This document shows positions 18,719-27,921 of a stretch of DNA of 64,000 nucleotides, in pieces; position 1 is the stretch's first letter, and the number at the start of each line of letters is the position of its first letter. Where the stretch lies: NCBI GenBank assembly GCA_035513055.1, contig DATKCT010000162.1:43284-107283 (forward strand), written 5' to 3'. The notes beneath the pieces are model-generated. The model searched no databases and had not been told where the DNA came from. It was given only the letters and a program-made list of their open reading frames with translations. The stretch comes from DATKCT01 sp035513055. GTDB taxonomy: Bacteria; Verrucomicrobiota; Verrucomicrobiia; Verrucomicrobiales; DEV007. Both the position numbers and the translations under genes were made by a program.

Positions 18719-20531
18719 TCCACCGCTCGATTTCAGCAGCCGTCTCATCGCCGCGGTGGAAGCCGCCGTGCAGACCATTCGCCCCTTGGGCGCCGACGAC
18801 GCTCACAGCGCTGGTTTACTCCGCCGCTGCGCCGAGTTTCGCCAACGCTGCGAACGACTGGCTCACCAGCGCGCCGGCCGCCGGCTTGCGATCGCCTTTC
18901 TCGGACCCAAAAACGCGGGCAAGACCACTCTGCTGACCTGGTTGATTCGGAGCAAGAGCCTCCGCAAACGCCTGCAAACCGGGCTCGATTCGGCCTCCGC
19001 CACCGAGCGTCTCACTTGGATCGGCCCTCCGCCCGAGAACCCCTCCGCTCTTCCCAGCAGCGCCCTCCAGATTCTCGCGGATCCGGCCGATTTCGTGGAC
19101 CTCGGAGTCCCTTGCACCTTCTTGGATGTCCCCGGCGCCAACGAACGCAGTCATCCCCGCGCCCAAGCCGCCCGGGAAGCCCTGGAATTGGCCCATCTCA
19201 AAGTCCTCGTCGTCGAAGCCCGCCACCTCGAAGACGCCGCCATTCTCGATTACGCCCGGCCTGCCGACGGTTCCCGGATCCTGCCTGTCGTCAACCAAAC
19301 CCGCCCCGGACAAGAACAGCCGGATTTCGATTCCTTCCTGCAGCGCCTGCGCAATACGGCGCCCCGCGCCACCGTATTGGAATTGCTTCATATACCGGAT
19401 TTGCTCCTTCTCGAGCCCGCGGAACGTGCCGCCGCCACGGAACGCTGCCGCGCGGAACTCGCCTCCGCCATCACCCACGCCCTGAAGGATTGCGACAGCG
19501 GCGGCCTGCTCGAGCCTCAGATCGCCGCCGTGGAAGGTCAGTTCCGCGATGCTGTGCGCGAGGAGTTCCTGCGCGTTTTCCCGGCCGCCAGCCGCGCCGC
19601 GGGCGACCTTGTCGATCACGAAGGCGAAGTCGGAACCAAGGCGTTGCAGGCGCTGCTGGGCGGCGATGAACTCGATCAGGCGCCGCGCATCGCCCTGCGC
19701 CAGCAATTGCGGGCCCTGTTCCAAGAACGCACGCCGCTTCTTTGCTTCCCCTGGCGAACTTTCCTCGCCCTATCGAACCTGCTCCATGGCGCCCTCGACA
19801 AAGTCCCCTTTCTCCTCATGGGCAGTCTGCCCTCCTTGCTCAGTTCCACCGCCGCCGCCGTACGGAATCTCGCCCGAGACCGCCAGTTCTCCTCCTCCCG
19901 CGATACCGGTCTTCGCCAGCAAGCCGAACTCCTTCTGCGCGAATCGCTGCAACCCGGCATCGAGCGTCTCGAGTCGGCTCTCCGCAGCGACTTGCGGCTC
20001 CGGGAACGCCAGCCGCTTTTCTCCGACGGCATCCAAGTCGCCTTCGAGGGTCTCGACGTGCTTCAGCAACGCTCTACCGCCCTGTTTCATCGCATCCTGG
20101 CTCGCAACGCGGTTTCCCGCCCCGCCGCCGTCGCCACCGGATCGGTGGGGACTCTCCTCTTCTGGGTCATTTTCATCTGGCCCATCCTCGCACTCTACCA
20201 GGACTATTTCGCGGCGGTCGGCCATGTGGCGGGTCTGCGCGACGCCGGAGGATCGCCGGTGCGTTTCCCCGTCGAAGGCTTCCCTGTCATCTTCACTGGC
20301 CTCCTGCTCGCACTGGCGCCCATGCTTATCCTGCTTCTCGTCGTCTTGGCTTGGGCCGGAAGCCGCGGCCGCGCCGAAATCTGCCTCCGCCAGCTTCAGA
20401 TCGGGCACCACGAAATCATTGCGGAGTTAGAAAACCAGGGTCTGCTTCGTATCCGCACGAGCCAACCCCAGCTCCGCGCCTGGCTCAATCTCTATCAACT
20501 CTTGGCGCGGCCGGACCGGAGAGAAGCGTGA
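18708..20531 (+). CDS. Dynamin-like/TRAFAC GTPase, second of a coupled pair
   Basis: 607 aa with P-loop GPKNAGKTT (about 66-74), candidate G2 Thr at about 103, canonical G3 DVPG (about 140-143) and NQTR (about 196-199) at the G4 position. It has a helical middle part and two hydrophobic segments near the C-terminus (about 477-497 and 527-551). The ATG at 18708 lies inside the end of the first GTPase gene, which points to translational coupling and a working pair. Bacterial dynamins are often encoded as such pairs and remodel membranes; that role here is an inference. The partner has a different sequence, so this is not a recent duplication. Confidence 0.7.
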   Translation: MTPDPPLDFSSRLIAAVEAAVQTIRPLGADDAHSAGLLRRCAEFRQRCERLAHQRAGRRLAIAFLGPKNAGKTTLLTWLIRSKSLRKRLQTGLDSASATERLTWIGPPPENPSALPSSALQILADPADFVDLGVPCTFLDVPGANERSHPRAQAAREALELAHLKVLVVEARHLEDAAILDYARPADGSRILPVVNQTRPGQEQPDFDSFLQRLRNTAPRATVLELLHIPDLLLLEPAERAAATERCRAELASAITHALKDCDSGGLLEPQIAAVEGQFRDAVREEFLRVFPAASRAAGDLVDHEGEVGTKALQALLGGDELDQAPRIALRQQLRALFQERTPLLCFPWRTFLALSNLLHGALDKVPFLLMGSLPSLLSSTAAAVRNLARDRQFSSSRDTGLRQQAELLLRESLQPGIERLESALRSDLRLRERQPLFSDGIQVAFEGLDVLQQRSTALFHRILARNAVSRPAAVATGSVGTLLFWVIFIWPILALYQDYFAAVGHVAGLRDAGGSPVRFPVEGFPVIFTGLLLALAPMLILLLVVLAWAGSRGRAEICLRQLQIGHHEIIAELENQGLLRIRTSQPQLRAWLNLYQLLARPDRREA

Positions 20532-20759
20532 ACATCCCGGGGGGACGGGCGCGCGCACCCCTGCCGGCGGATGAGTCTCCTTGCCACGAGGCAGAACTCC
20601 TGATCTTGGGGAATGACTGCGATCATCCTCATTAGAGGCCCAACGCTTGCACGAGATATTGAAAGAAGAAATTCGTCCAAATCGAAATCGATAGCGATAT
20701 GGCCTTAGGACGCGAAAAATAGGATGTTTGCCGGTTGTGACCCGGCCACTCTCTGCCCC
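20532..20759 (+). other. Convergent intergenic spacer with degenerate repeats
   Basis: This is the gap between the convergent GTPase and gmk genes. It is less GC-rich than its surroundings and holds a short imperfect AATCGA/GCGAT tandem run around 20681-20700. I see no convincing terminator hairpin with a T-run and no gene. Confidence 0.4.
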
Positions 20760-21386
20760 TCAGCGCCGCCGCTCTCCAGGCAAACTCAACCGGCTCGCCC
20801 TCCGCCGTTCCGCCTCGAGAATCATCTCGAAGGTCTGGCGATCCTCCATCGGCGTTCCGCTCAACATACAATATTGATACTCCTTCCAATGGCCCATCTC
20901 CTGACGGGCATTGTCCATCCGAAGATCCAGCTCCACCCGGTTCGAATCTCCACGGCGCGACAGCCGCCGGTGCAACTCCACCAAGCTTGCCGGAATCACA
21001 AATACATCGACGTAAGCCGCCCGGATGAGAGGATCCCGGTTCTTGCGAATCTGCGCGGCGCCCTGCACATCAAGGTCGAGCAACACATCCTGCCCCTCCT
21101 GAATCAGGCCCAACACAGAACTCTTCAACGTCCCGTAGTCATGGCCATGCACCTCGGCATGTTCCAAGAATTGCTTGCGCCGGACGCGATCGCGGAACTC
21201 TTCCTTACCCAGGAAATAATAATCGGCGCCGTTGATCTCACCCGCTCGCGCTTCCCGGGTTGTGCACGACACCGAGTAAACATAGCCGGGTTTCTGGGCC
21301 AGATTCCGGCACAACGTAGTCTTGCCCACCCCGGAAGGCCCAGAAACCACGCAGAGGATGCCTGTCCGCCGAAAGCGAGTCGCCAT
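20760..21386 (-). CDS. gmk: Guanylate kinase
   Basis: Cytoplasmic enzyme that phosphorylates GMP to GDP with ATP. It has P-loop SGPSGVGKTTL at about residues 15-25. GMP-binding motifs are SCTTREAR, the YYFLGKEEF region and HGHDYGTLKSSV. LLDLDVQGAAQI is also typical. From the ATG at 21386 the length is 208 aa, the family norm; the longer frame upstream is not conserved. It lies 99 bp after the cytochrome operon in the same direction and may be co-transcribed. Confidence 0.95.
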   Translation of the reverse strand: MATRFRRTGILCVVSGPSGVGKTTLCRNLAQKPGYVYSVSCTTREARAGEINGADYYFLGKEEFRDRVRRKQFLEHAEVHGHDYGTLKSSVLGLIQEGQDVLLDLDVQGAAQIRKNRDPLIRAAYVDVFVIPASLVELHRRLSRRGDSNRVELDLRMDNARQEMGHWKEYQYCMLSGTPMEDRQTFEMILEAERRRASRLSLPGERRR

Positions 21387-21485
21387 GGGCCGCCACCTTG
21401 TCCATTCCGGCCGCCCCTGGCAAACTCGAATCACCGGCAATCTCCTCGCCGGAACCCCAGAAATCCGCCGCCGCCACAAGCCCGG

Positions 21486-22976
21486 CTACAGGCCCTTCAT
21501 GTACTCGAGCAAAGCCTGCTTCTCCCCGGGCGTCAGATCGACTCCGTAAAGGTGTCCCCCGTTTCCATTTCCGCGCTCCTCGACATCGTGACGCCATCCC
21601 TCCCGTTCCGCCTCGGGACCGCTGACGACAAAGCCCATATTCACCGGGTCGTAGACGTCGTAGCCCCGGTAAAAAACCTTCGTTCGCAGCTCCACAGGTT
21701 CCAACAGCTCCCGCATAGTGGGCACGGAGCCGTTGTGCAGGTAGGGGGCTCGCATCCAAATCCCGTCTAAAGGGGGAGATTGATAGCCCTCGATCTTGAC
21801 CATGTTGGCGCGGAAAATGCCCATGGCCCTGACTCGCCGGTTGGCCTCATCCGCCGCGCCCTGCGTCCACGTATCCATACGCTCGCGATCCGTCCCAACT
21901 TCAGAGATAGGAATGGGACGGTTTGTTCGCGAACCTCCGGCATCGTGACAATCCGCGCACTGTGCCCGGTAAATCGCCTCTCCCTGCGCGGCCAAAGCGG
22001 CGTCGACCGGGAAAGGATACGCGGGCGGCGGCGTTTCGCTCAACGTGGCGTCGAGTTCAGCCATGCGGTTGAGAAACCAGCGCCGCCGTCCCATGCGCCA
22101 AGCCAATTGACTCAAGGGGTTTCTCTCGTCGGGAGCGGCGCCCAACCCAAGAGCGGAATCGATGAGCACCGAACGCACCGCCGGCGTATCGCAACTCCAA
22201 TTCAAGTAGAGACCTTGACCCTTCCGGATCTTCAGATTCCATACCGAAGGAAAGTCTGCCTGACCCGTGGTGTCGTCGACCGGCATCGACGTCATGAAGT
22301 ACTTCGTCAGGTTCATGGGATCGTCCCGCCCCTTGCCCCATTCCGGCCAGCCCGGACGATTCATCCAAGCGAACTGTTCGTCCTGGCGCAGCAGTTCCTT
22401 CCGCGTCGCCGGGATGAGAATAAACCGGTAAATCAATTGATCGACCCAGGACAGCTCCGTCCGTTGTTTGATCTCGTCGAGCAGTGTGTCGGCGTTGAAG
22501 CGCGAATCCTTGGCCGAGTTGGCCAGGAAACGGATCATGCCCTGCACGTCCGTCGTGTGTGAAGGCGCTGTAGGAATGACGTGCGGCGTCTCGTCGTGCT
22601 GGCTGCGCCAGGTGCCGGTGTGACAGATGGCACAGTTGTTGGCCACGCGGGGAAAGCCGATCACCCTCTTGGTGAATCCCACCGGCATTTCCTCTCCCTC
22701 TTCCCAGACCAGTCCAAACGACTTGTAGCCTCCCGGCCCCGGGGTCAGGTCGGGAAAGACCGAAGGCAGCACCGTCCAGATCCAATACGGCAGACCCCGG
22801 TCCCACTCCGCCCCGATGGACCCGTACTTGAATCGTTCCAATTCATCGGCAAACTCGCGCTCCGGCTCTTCGCGGAAGAACTTCAACCACGCAAACCAAG
22901 TCGAGAAGAGCCCAGCCACGACAAGCAGGCCCAAAATGATCCAAAGTTTCCGTTTTGATTTCTTGCCTGCTTTCAT
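21486..22976 (-). CDS. Membrane-anchored di-haem c-type cytochrome (peroxidase/RoxA-like)
   Basis: 496 aa with one N-terminal membrane segment (about 10-31) and two haem c sites, CAICH (about residue 136) and CADCH (about residue 342). The C-terminal third has APYLHNGSVPTMRELLEP and FYRGYDVYDPVNMGF, segments seen in di-haem peroxidase and rubber-oxygenase (RoxA)-like proteins. The periplasmic domain probably does redox chemistry, but the substrate is unknown. It is the last gene of a four-gene operon, 12 bp after its closest homologue, with which it shares most of its length. Confidence 0.8.
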   Translation of the reverse strand: MKAGKKSKRKLWIILGLLVVAGLFSTWFAWLKFFREEPEREFADELERFKYGSIGAEWDRGLPYWIWTVLPSVFPDLTPGPGGYKSFGLVWEEGEEMPVGFTKRVIGFPRVANNCAICHTGTWRSQHDETPHVIPTAPSHTTDVQGMIRFLANSAKDSRFNADTLLDEIKQRTELSWVDQLIYRFILIPATRKELLRQDEQFAWMNRPGWPEWGKGRDDPMNLTKYFMTSMPVDDTTGQADFPSVWNLKIRKGQGLYLNWSCDTPAVRSVLIDSALGLGAAPDERNPLSQLAWRMGRRRWFLNRMAELDATLSETPPPAYPFPVDAALAAQGEAIYRAQCADCHDAGGSRTNRPIPISEVGTDRERMDTWTQGAADEANRRVRAMGIFRANMVKIEGYQSPPLDGIWMRAPYLHNGSVPTMRELLEPVELRTKVFYRGYDVYDPVNMGFVVSGPEAEREGWRHDVEERGNGNGGHLYGVDLTPGEKQALLEYMKGL

Positions 22977-22988
22977 GGCCCAGCCTCC

Positions 22989-24923
22989 TCAGAAGGTTTT
23001 GAGATATTCCACCAATGCGTCTTTCTCTTCCGGCAACAGTCCGGTGCCGTATTCCTCTCCCTCATGTCCAAAGTTGCCGTTGCCCGGAACCGGTTTGCCC
23101 GCTTCCTCGGATCCCGCCGGATACTCCGTTTGATAGAGAAAGTAACGCTTCCCGCCTTCCTCCGCAACATCGCTGACGAATCCGACGTTCACCGGATCGA
23201 ACACATCATATCCGCGGTAGAATTCCTTCGGCCGCGACGCCGCCGGTTCCAGCAGGTCGCGCAGCGTCGGCACCGACCCATTGTGCAAATAAGGCGCGCG
23301 CAGCCACACCCCGTCCAAGGGCGCATTGGCATACCCATAGGTCTTGCGGAAATGACGGAAACGTTCGTCCTCGTAACCGGCGTAAAACTGATTCTGGTTC
23401 ACACACAATTCGTAGGAGTAAGAATCGAGCCGCCACCGGCTGGTCCCGATTTCTTCGATGGGCGTCACTTTGCCCACCAGCTCTCCGCTGAAATCCGTGC
23501 CGCTGGCGCCGTGACAGACCGCGCAATATTCTGCGTAAATGGGAGCGCCCCGCGCCGCCAAGGCCTCGTCGACCGGATAAGGATACTCCGGCGGTTTCGC
23601 CGTCAAGAGCCAGTCCTCGATGCGCCGGATGTTTTCCCGGTCCAAGGTCGGCGGCCGCGCGCCTGCTCCAAACGCGGCGCTCCGATTTCGTTCCAGCACA
23701 GAATTGTTGTTGCCGTCCCAGTGCAGCCACATCCCGCGCTCCTCGCGCTGGCCCTGGTTCCAGATAGACGGAAAATCGCACAACCCCACCCATTCCTCCG
23801 GCGGCACCTTATCCATGGGGAAGTTCAACAACACTTTCGGCGGATTGAAGGTGTCGAAGCGTCCCGGTCCGCATTCCGGTTCGCGTTCGAGAAACTGAAA
23901 GCGCTGATCAATGGTCAGGATGCGCTGCCGCATCTGGTCGATGCCCCACCAGCGCAAGATCTTCCGGTTCACCCAATCTTCGCTTCCGGCCCGTTCGATC
24001 TCCGGAATGATGCGGTTGGCGGTGAAACGTTCGTCCTTGACCGCCGCTCCTAAAAAGCGCTGAAAGCTTTGCAAATCCACCGTGTTGCTGCCCATCCCCA
24101 CAACGATCCGCTTTGGACTCTCCGGAGCGTCGCGCACGGTTCCCACGTGGCAGACCGCACAATTGAGAAAAACGCGGTCCACTCCCTGCACCCGCCGTTG
24201 CGAGACGCCAATGGGCAACTCTTTGCCTTCTTCGTAAATGAATCCGAGCGATTGGAGCCCGGCGCCCTGCAACAAATCCGAAAAAAGCTCCGGCAATACC
24301 TTCCACAGCGACAACGGGATGCCCGCGCCCCGTTCTCCGCCGGTCGATCCGTATTTGAAGTTCTCGACCGGATCTTGGTAGGAAACGGGACGATCGCTCG
24401 TAAAGCGGAGCAGGGCCCAGAGACCCGCCAACAGAAGCGCCGCCCCGGCCCCCGCCAGCACCCGCCGCCACAACTTGCGGGCCGGCTCGTATTGGAAGCT
24501 GACGCTGAAATGGATCGAAGGTTTTCCCCACAAAAAAACCTTGCCCAGATAGAGACCGGGCGCGACTTCCCGGATCTCGTCTCGCACCATCTTCGCCACG
24601 AAGGAGGTTTTGCTGTAATCGATGACAATGCATTCTTTGCCGTCGAACCAGCTTTCCCCTTTGTAGACCTTGGCCTTAATGGCTCGCAACGAGAAGGGCG
24701 TGACCCGGTTTTTGAGGACGCCTTCGCGAGCGTCGAACACTTTACCCTGCCAACAAAACCAGCGCGCCAGCCACGCCAACACCGGGGCGAACCAGGTCCC
24801 GGCGCAGACGATGGCCGTGCCCACCCCTTCCCCATCAGGCTGCGCTCCCGCGACGCTTTGCCCGAAAAGCTCATCCAACCGCTGACGCGGCGCCTTCAAC
24901 AATCCCCATCGCGTCGCGTCCAT
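22989..24923 (-). CDS. Fusion protein: unnamed ~145-residue domain plus di-haem c-type cytochrome
   Basis: About 644 aa. Residues 1-145 match the neighbouring 149-aa protein along their length (LDELFGQS, AIVCAGTWFAP, WQGKVFD, YKGESWFDGKECIVIDYSKTS, MVRDEIREVAPGLYLGKVF). A membrane segment follows (about 155-172), then a cytochrome with CAVCH and CAVCH sites and APYLHNGSVPTLRDLLEP, FYRGYDVFDPVNVGF, like the downstream gene. The topology puts the N-terminal domain in the cytoplasm and the haem domain in the periplasm. The ATG at 24923 follows GGGGAGGG; a TTG at 24935 is the alternative. The N-terminal domain is not recognised. Confidence 0.78.
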   Translation of the reverse strand: MDATRWGLLKAPRQRLDELFGQSVAGAQPDGEGVGTAIVCAGTWFAPVLAWLARWFCWQGKVFDAREGVLKNRVTPFSLRAIKAKVYKGESWFDGKECIVIDYSKTSFVAKMVRDEIREVAPGLYLGKVFLWGKPSIHFSVSFQYEPARKLWRRVLAGAGAALLLAGLWALLRFTSDRPVSYQDPVENFKYGSTGGERGAGIPLSLWKVLPELFSDLLQGAGLQSLGFIYEEGKELPIGVSQRRVQGVDRVFLNCAVCHVGTVRDAPESPKRIVVGMGSNTVDLQSFQRFLGAAVKDERFTANRIIPEIERAGSEDWVNRKILRWWGIDQMRQRILTIDQRFQFLEREPECGPGRFDTFNPPKVLLNFPMDKVPPEEWVGLCDFPSIWNQGQREERGMWLHWDGNNNSVLERNRSAAFGAGARPPTLDRENIRRIEDWLLTAKPPEYPYPVDEALAARGAPIYAEYCAVCHGASGTDFSGELVGKVTPIEEIGTSRWRLDSYSYELCVNQNQFYAGYEDERFRHFRKTYGYANAPLDGVWLRAPYLHNGSVPTLRDLLEPAASRPKEFYRGYDVFDPVNVGFVSDVAEEGGKRYFLYQTEYPAGSEEAGKPVPGNGNFGHEGEEYGTGLLPEEKDALVEYLKTF

Positions 24924-24936
24924 AGCCCTCCCCAAA

Positions 24937-25386
24937 TCAAGCCGGAAACTCTAAGGCGAAATCAATCAACCGGGTCTTGCCCCACCACACTTTCCCGAGA
25001 TAGAGGCGCCGTTCCGGATCGATCAACCGGATCTCATCCCTGATCTTGCGGGCCAACAGCGAGGTCTTCGAGTAATCCAATACGATGCATTCCCGCCCGT
25101 CTAGCCAACTCTCCGTGTAATACACTCGCGCCACGATGGCTTGGACGCCTGCCGCCGTAATCCGGTTCTCGAGAGTCGCCCCCTGACCGTCTGGATTCGG
25201 AGTAAACACCTTCCCCTGCCAAGCCCAGCGGCGCACCAACCCGGAAATCCAACGGGCCCACCACGTCCCCGCGCAAGCGATGGCGATGCCCCGCGCCGCT
25301 CCTTCCGGAATCGGTCCGGCCGGACTACGGCGAAACAAGTCGTCCAATTGCCCCTTATCCAGGGCGAGCAAGTCATCGAAAGTCAT
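24937..25386 (-). CDS. Stand-alone copy of the domain fused to the neighbouring cytochrome
   Basis: 149 aa, predicted soluble, with no signal peptide. It is clearly homologous to the first 145 residues of the next gene. Shared landmarks are LDDLFRRSPAG, AIACAGTWWA, WQGKVFTP, the stretch YTESWLDGRECIVLDYSKTS, IRDEIR and LYLGKVWWGK. I do not recognise the family. The many Trp, Tyr and charged residues and the beta-rich pattern suggest a ligand-binding fold, but this is not established. It lies 13 bp before the fusion gene and 56 bp after the lipoprotein cytochrome gene. Confidence 0.75.
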   Translation of the reverse strand: MTFDDLLALDKGQLDDLFRRSPAGPIPEGAARGIAIACAGTWWARWISGLVRRWAWQGKVFTPNPDGQGATLENRITAAGVQAIVARVYYTESWLDGRECIVLDYSKTSLLARKIRDEIRLIDPERRLYLGKVWWGKTRLIDFALEFPA

Positions 25387-25442
25387 TTTCGGAATCTTCC
25401 CTTTGCGCAGCGGGCCGCTGCGCTCGATCCAGGCCCGGTTCC

Positions 25443-27584
25443 TCAGAACGTTTTCACAAACTCAATCAATGCGCGCTTGTCTTCGTCCGGCAAATCCGTC
25501 CCGAAATAGTGTCCCCGGTCTGTAATGAAGTCCGGGCACTTGTTCGCATTCATCAACGCCGGAGCGACCTGTTCTTTCATCACTTCCCGGGCGGCTTCTC
25601 CCTCGAGATTCCGGATCTTGATCTCGAGCAAGGCTCGTTTGATCTTCAAAATTAGGGCGACCAAGTCTCTGGGCTCTGTGGCCGGATCCACATTGGCCAA
25701 GAGATTGACCGGCGTTCCCTCTGGGATCGGGCCCAAACGAAAATACCCGTCGTTGTCCGTGTTCGACTTCAACAGCGTGCGCAAGGGCTCGGGGATCACG
25801 GCGGCTTGCAGTTGGATGTTGCACTCCTGCGTCGTTCTCCAGATCGAATCCCGGTTCAATCGCTTCTCCGGCCACAGCAGCTTCTCCATCGCGTCGTCAA
25901 ATGCCTTCATCCTGCCCGCCACCGATGGATCGCCAGTGTATTCCCCCAAGGCGTTGTTGTGGAGAAAGGGCGCCGAAGACCAGATGCTGATCAACGAGGC
26001 GGTCCGGTAATAACCAGGACCTCCTCCCGGCACGTTCCACTTCTCGTCCTGCCCGCTGTAGGGATTCCATACATCGATCTCTCCCACCGGCCGCAGATTC
26101 TTGTAGGTCTCCGAAGAAAACATTTCCCAAACGTGTCCCCGCGTTGCGTTCGTGGCGGACGCGCGAGCGGCGTTGGTCTGAATCTGCGTCAGCGGATAGC
26201 GCCGGTCGTCCGAAAGGAAATTCCCCGCCAGGAAATCCTCTCTCATCACCTCCTGACGAAACCACTCGTCCGGATCCGCCCCTCCCGGGGGCTGCTTGCT
26301 CGAATGACAACGCGCGCAGTTCTCCGCAAACACGAGTTTCCCTCGTTCCATGACGGCGGAATCCGTCGTGATATAGTTCGCGCCCCCCGGAGCATCGGCC
26401 AGCCGGAAAGAACTCAACCTCATGAAAAACTTGGCGACATTTTCAAACTTCCGTTCCGTGGCTCGCCAATAGACCGAATTCTTTTGAGCCGTAGCAATGC
26501 TAAAGGGCTTCTGCCCGCTCAGACCGATCAGCGCATTGTGCTGTTGCAGAAAATGCTGATGGTACATGCCGATGTTGATGTAGACGCGCAGTGTGGCCCC
26601 AGGCACTCCGACGGAGTCGGCCCCGTCCTTCAAGACGTGCGGCGTCGCCATCTCCTCTTTGACCGTTGGCAGTAGCAGGCTTTCCCCCGTCAGCTTCTCC
26701 GTCTCCCCGATCTTCAGCCGCGCTCCCAACTCGAAAATGGCGTTGATCGTGTTCGGATTGTTGATGTGATCGGTGGCGATCCGCGAAGTGTCGGATGTCC
26801 CCGGCGGCTGATTCTTGAGCATCTCCCAAAAGAATCCCCCTTCGCGGACATTGTTGGCGAAAACTTTCCCTTCCAGGATGTATTGGTTGCCGATGGCTGA
26901 GGCCAAGTTCTCCCACTCCGGAGCCTCCGGATCCGCCGGAGGATTGGAGGGATGAAAGGCGATGTGACAAACCCCGCAAGAAACGCCCACCTGATAAGGC
27001 CGGACCAAGTCCTTGCCCACCGCATAGTCCGCGTCTTCGTAATACCGTTCTCCGTCCCATCTCTTCGCCGCATCGCCCTTGAAAGCCGGATTGTCGAAGA
27101 GCCGGATGCCCATGATCCCAGAAGGACGTCCGAAGACCTGCGGATCGATGGATTCCGGCTCAGGCTCGGCCGCTTCGTCAATCCACAAACCGTGCTCGTC
27201 CGGCGCCGCCGATTGCCGGAAGCCCGGTTGATTGATCAGACCCAATTCCTTGAACCGGCTGCTGCGGTTGCGAGAATCGATCGTTTTCAGCAGATCCATC
27301 AGCCCGAAACTCTCTCGCGCCATCCGATCCCAAAACTGCTCGTTGCCGCCGCACCACAAATTCCACGTGTTCCGGCCTTTGATCTCGTCTTCGGAAAGCG
27401 AGATGCCGCCATCCATGGCCGCAAACACGTCCTCGGCCAATTCCGGAAAATCGTCCGCCGTTCTTCCGCCCCCGTCGTCCACGAGAGAAACGGGCGGGCG
27501 GGCCTTGCGACCGCACCCGCTTCCAGCGAGCAGGAAAGAGGCCGCTCCGAGAGCGGCGAGGAGTAGTGAATAACGCATCTTCAT
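25443..27584 (-). CDS. Di-haem c-type cytochrome lipoprotein
   Basis: 713 aa. The signal peptide ends in a lipobox, LAGSGC (Cys at about 24), so the protein is probably a lipoprotein in the periplasm. It has two haem c motifs, CGVCH (about residue 203) and CARCH (about residue 424). The segment SSAPFLHNNALGEY resembles the APYLHNGS segment of the two downstream cytochromes, so it is a distant member of the same group with a longer middle part. First gene of the four-gene operon. The ATG at 27584 is used; a second ATG lies at 27578. Confidence 0.8.
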   Translation of the reverse strand: MKMRYSLLLAALGAASFLLAGSGCGRKARPPVSLVDDGGGRTADDFPELAEDVFAAMDGGISLSEDEIKGRNTWNLWCGGNEQFWDRMARESFGLMDLLKTIDSRNRSSRFKELGLINQPGFRQSAAPDEHGLWIDEAAEPEPESIDPQVFGRPSGIMGIRLFDNPAFKGDAAKRWDGERYYEDADYAVGKDLVRPYQVGVSCGVCHIAFHPSNPPADPEAPEWENLASAIGNQYILEGKVFANNVREGGFFWEMLKNQPPGTSDTSRIATDHINNPNTINAIFELGARLKIGETEKLTGESLLLPTVKEEMATPHVLKDGADSVGVPGATLRVYINIGMYHQHFLQQHNALIGLSGQKPFSIATAQKNSVYWRATERKFENVAKFFMRLSSFRLADAPGGANYITTDSAVMERGKLVFAENCARCHSSKQPPGGADPDEWFRQEVMREDFLAGNFLSDDRRYPLTQIQTNAARASATNATRGHVWEMFSSETYKNLRPVGEIDVWNPYSGQDEKWNVPGGGPGYYRTASLISIWSSAPFLHNNALGEYTGDPSVAGRMKAFDDAMEKLLWPEKRLNRDSIWRTTQECNIQLQAAVIPEPLRTLLKSNTDNDGYFRLGPIPEGTPVNLLANVDPATEPRDLVALILKIKRALLEIKIRNLEGEAAREVMKEQVAPALMNANKCPDFITDRGHYFGTDLPDEDKRALIEFVKTF

Positions 27585-27921
27585 GAATGGCTTTTTTCGG
27601 CGGCTTTCACCCCAAGACCCTAAAGCGCGACATCCCGGCTCGTCCGCCGGCGAAGCCGGCCCGCTTCACCACAGGGCTCGAAGATAAAGACATCAAGATA
27701 ATTTCCTTATCAGATTTCGCCGCTCCATGGCAATGTCTATCTTGACCTGTCGCCCGGGCGGGTCTGGTCCGGCGGAACGCGCCTCGCTTACTAACCAAAC
27801 ACCGCATGGCATACGCTCGCCGCCCCTTTGGCGACCGGTTCTCCATGCTCCATCTTATGCAGGTCCCTCCCGCCGGTTACCGGACGTGAGCAAAAGCCCG
27901 GCGCCCCGCGGCTCTACCGCC
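27585..27921. other. Intergenic region upstream of the cytochrome operon
   Basis: 337 bp without a convincing gene. It holds a perfect inverted repeat GCCGGC-GAA-GCCGGC (27646-27660), a GATAA-TTTCC-TTATC palindrome (27697-27711) and an AT-richer stretch around 27680-27715 that could hold the operon promoter on the minus strand. No promoter could be assigned with confidence. Confidence 0.4.
27697..27711. promoter_or_regulatory. Palindromic candidate operator upstream of the cytochrome operon
   Basis: GATAA, five bases, TTATC in an AT-richer patch about 115 bp before the first cytochrome start. The symmetry fits a dimeric regulator, but no regulator gene is nearby and the match may be chance. 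Confidence 0.25.

Noticed and set aside
20681..20700. Short AATCGA/GCGAT run as a possible repeat array
   Set aside because: It is too short and imperfect for a CRISPR or VNTR; kept only as a note on the spacer.
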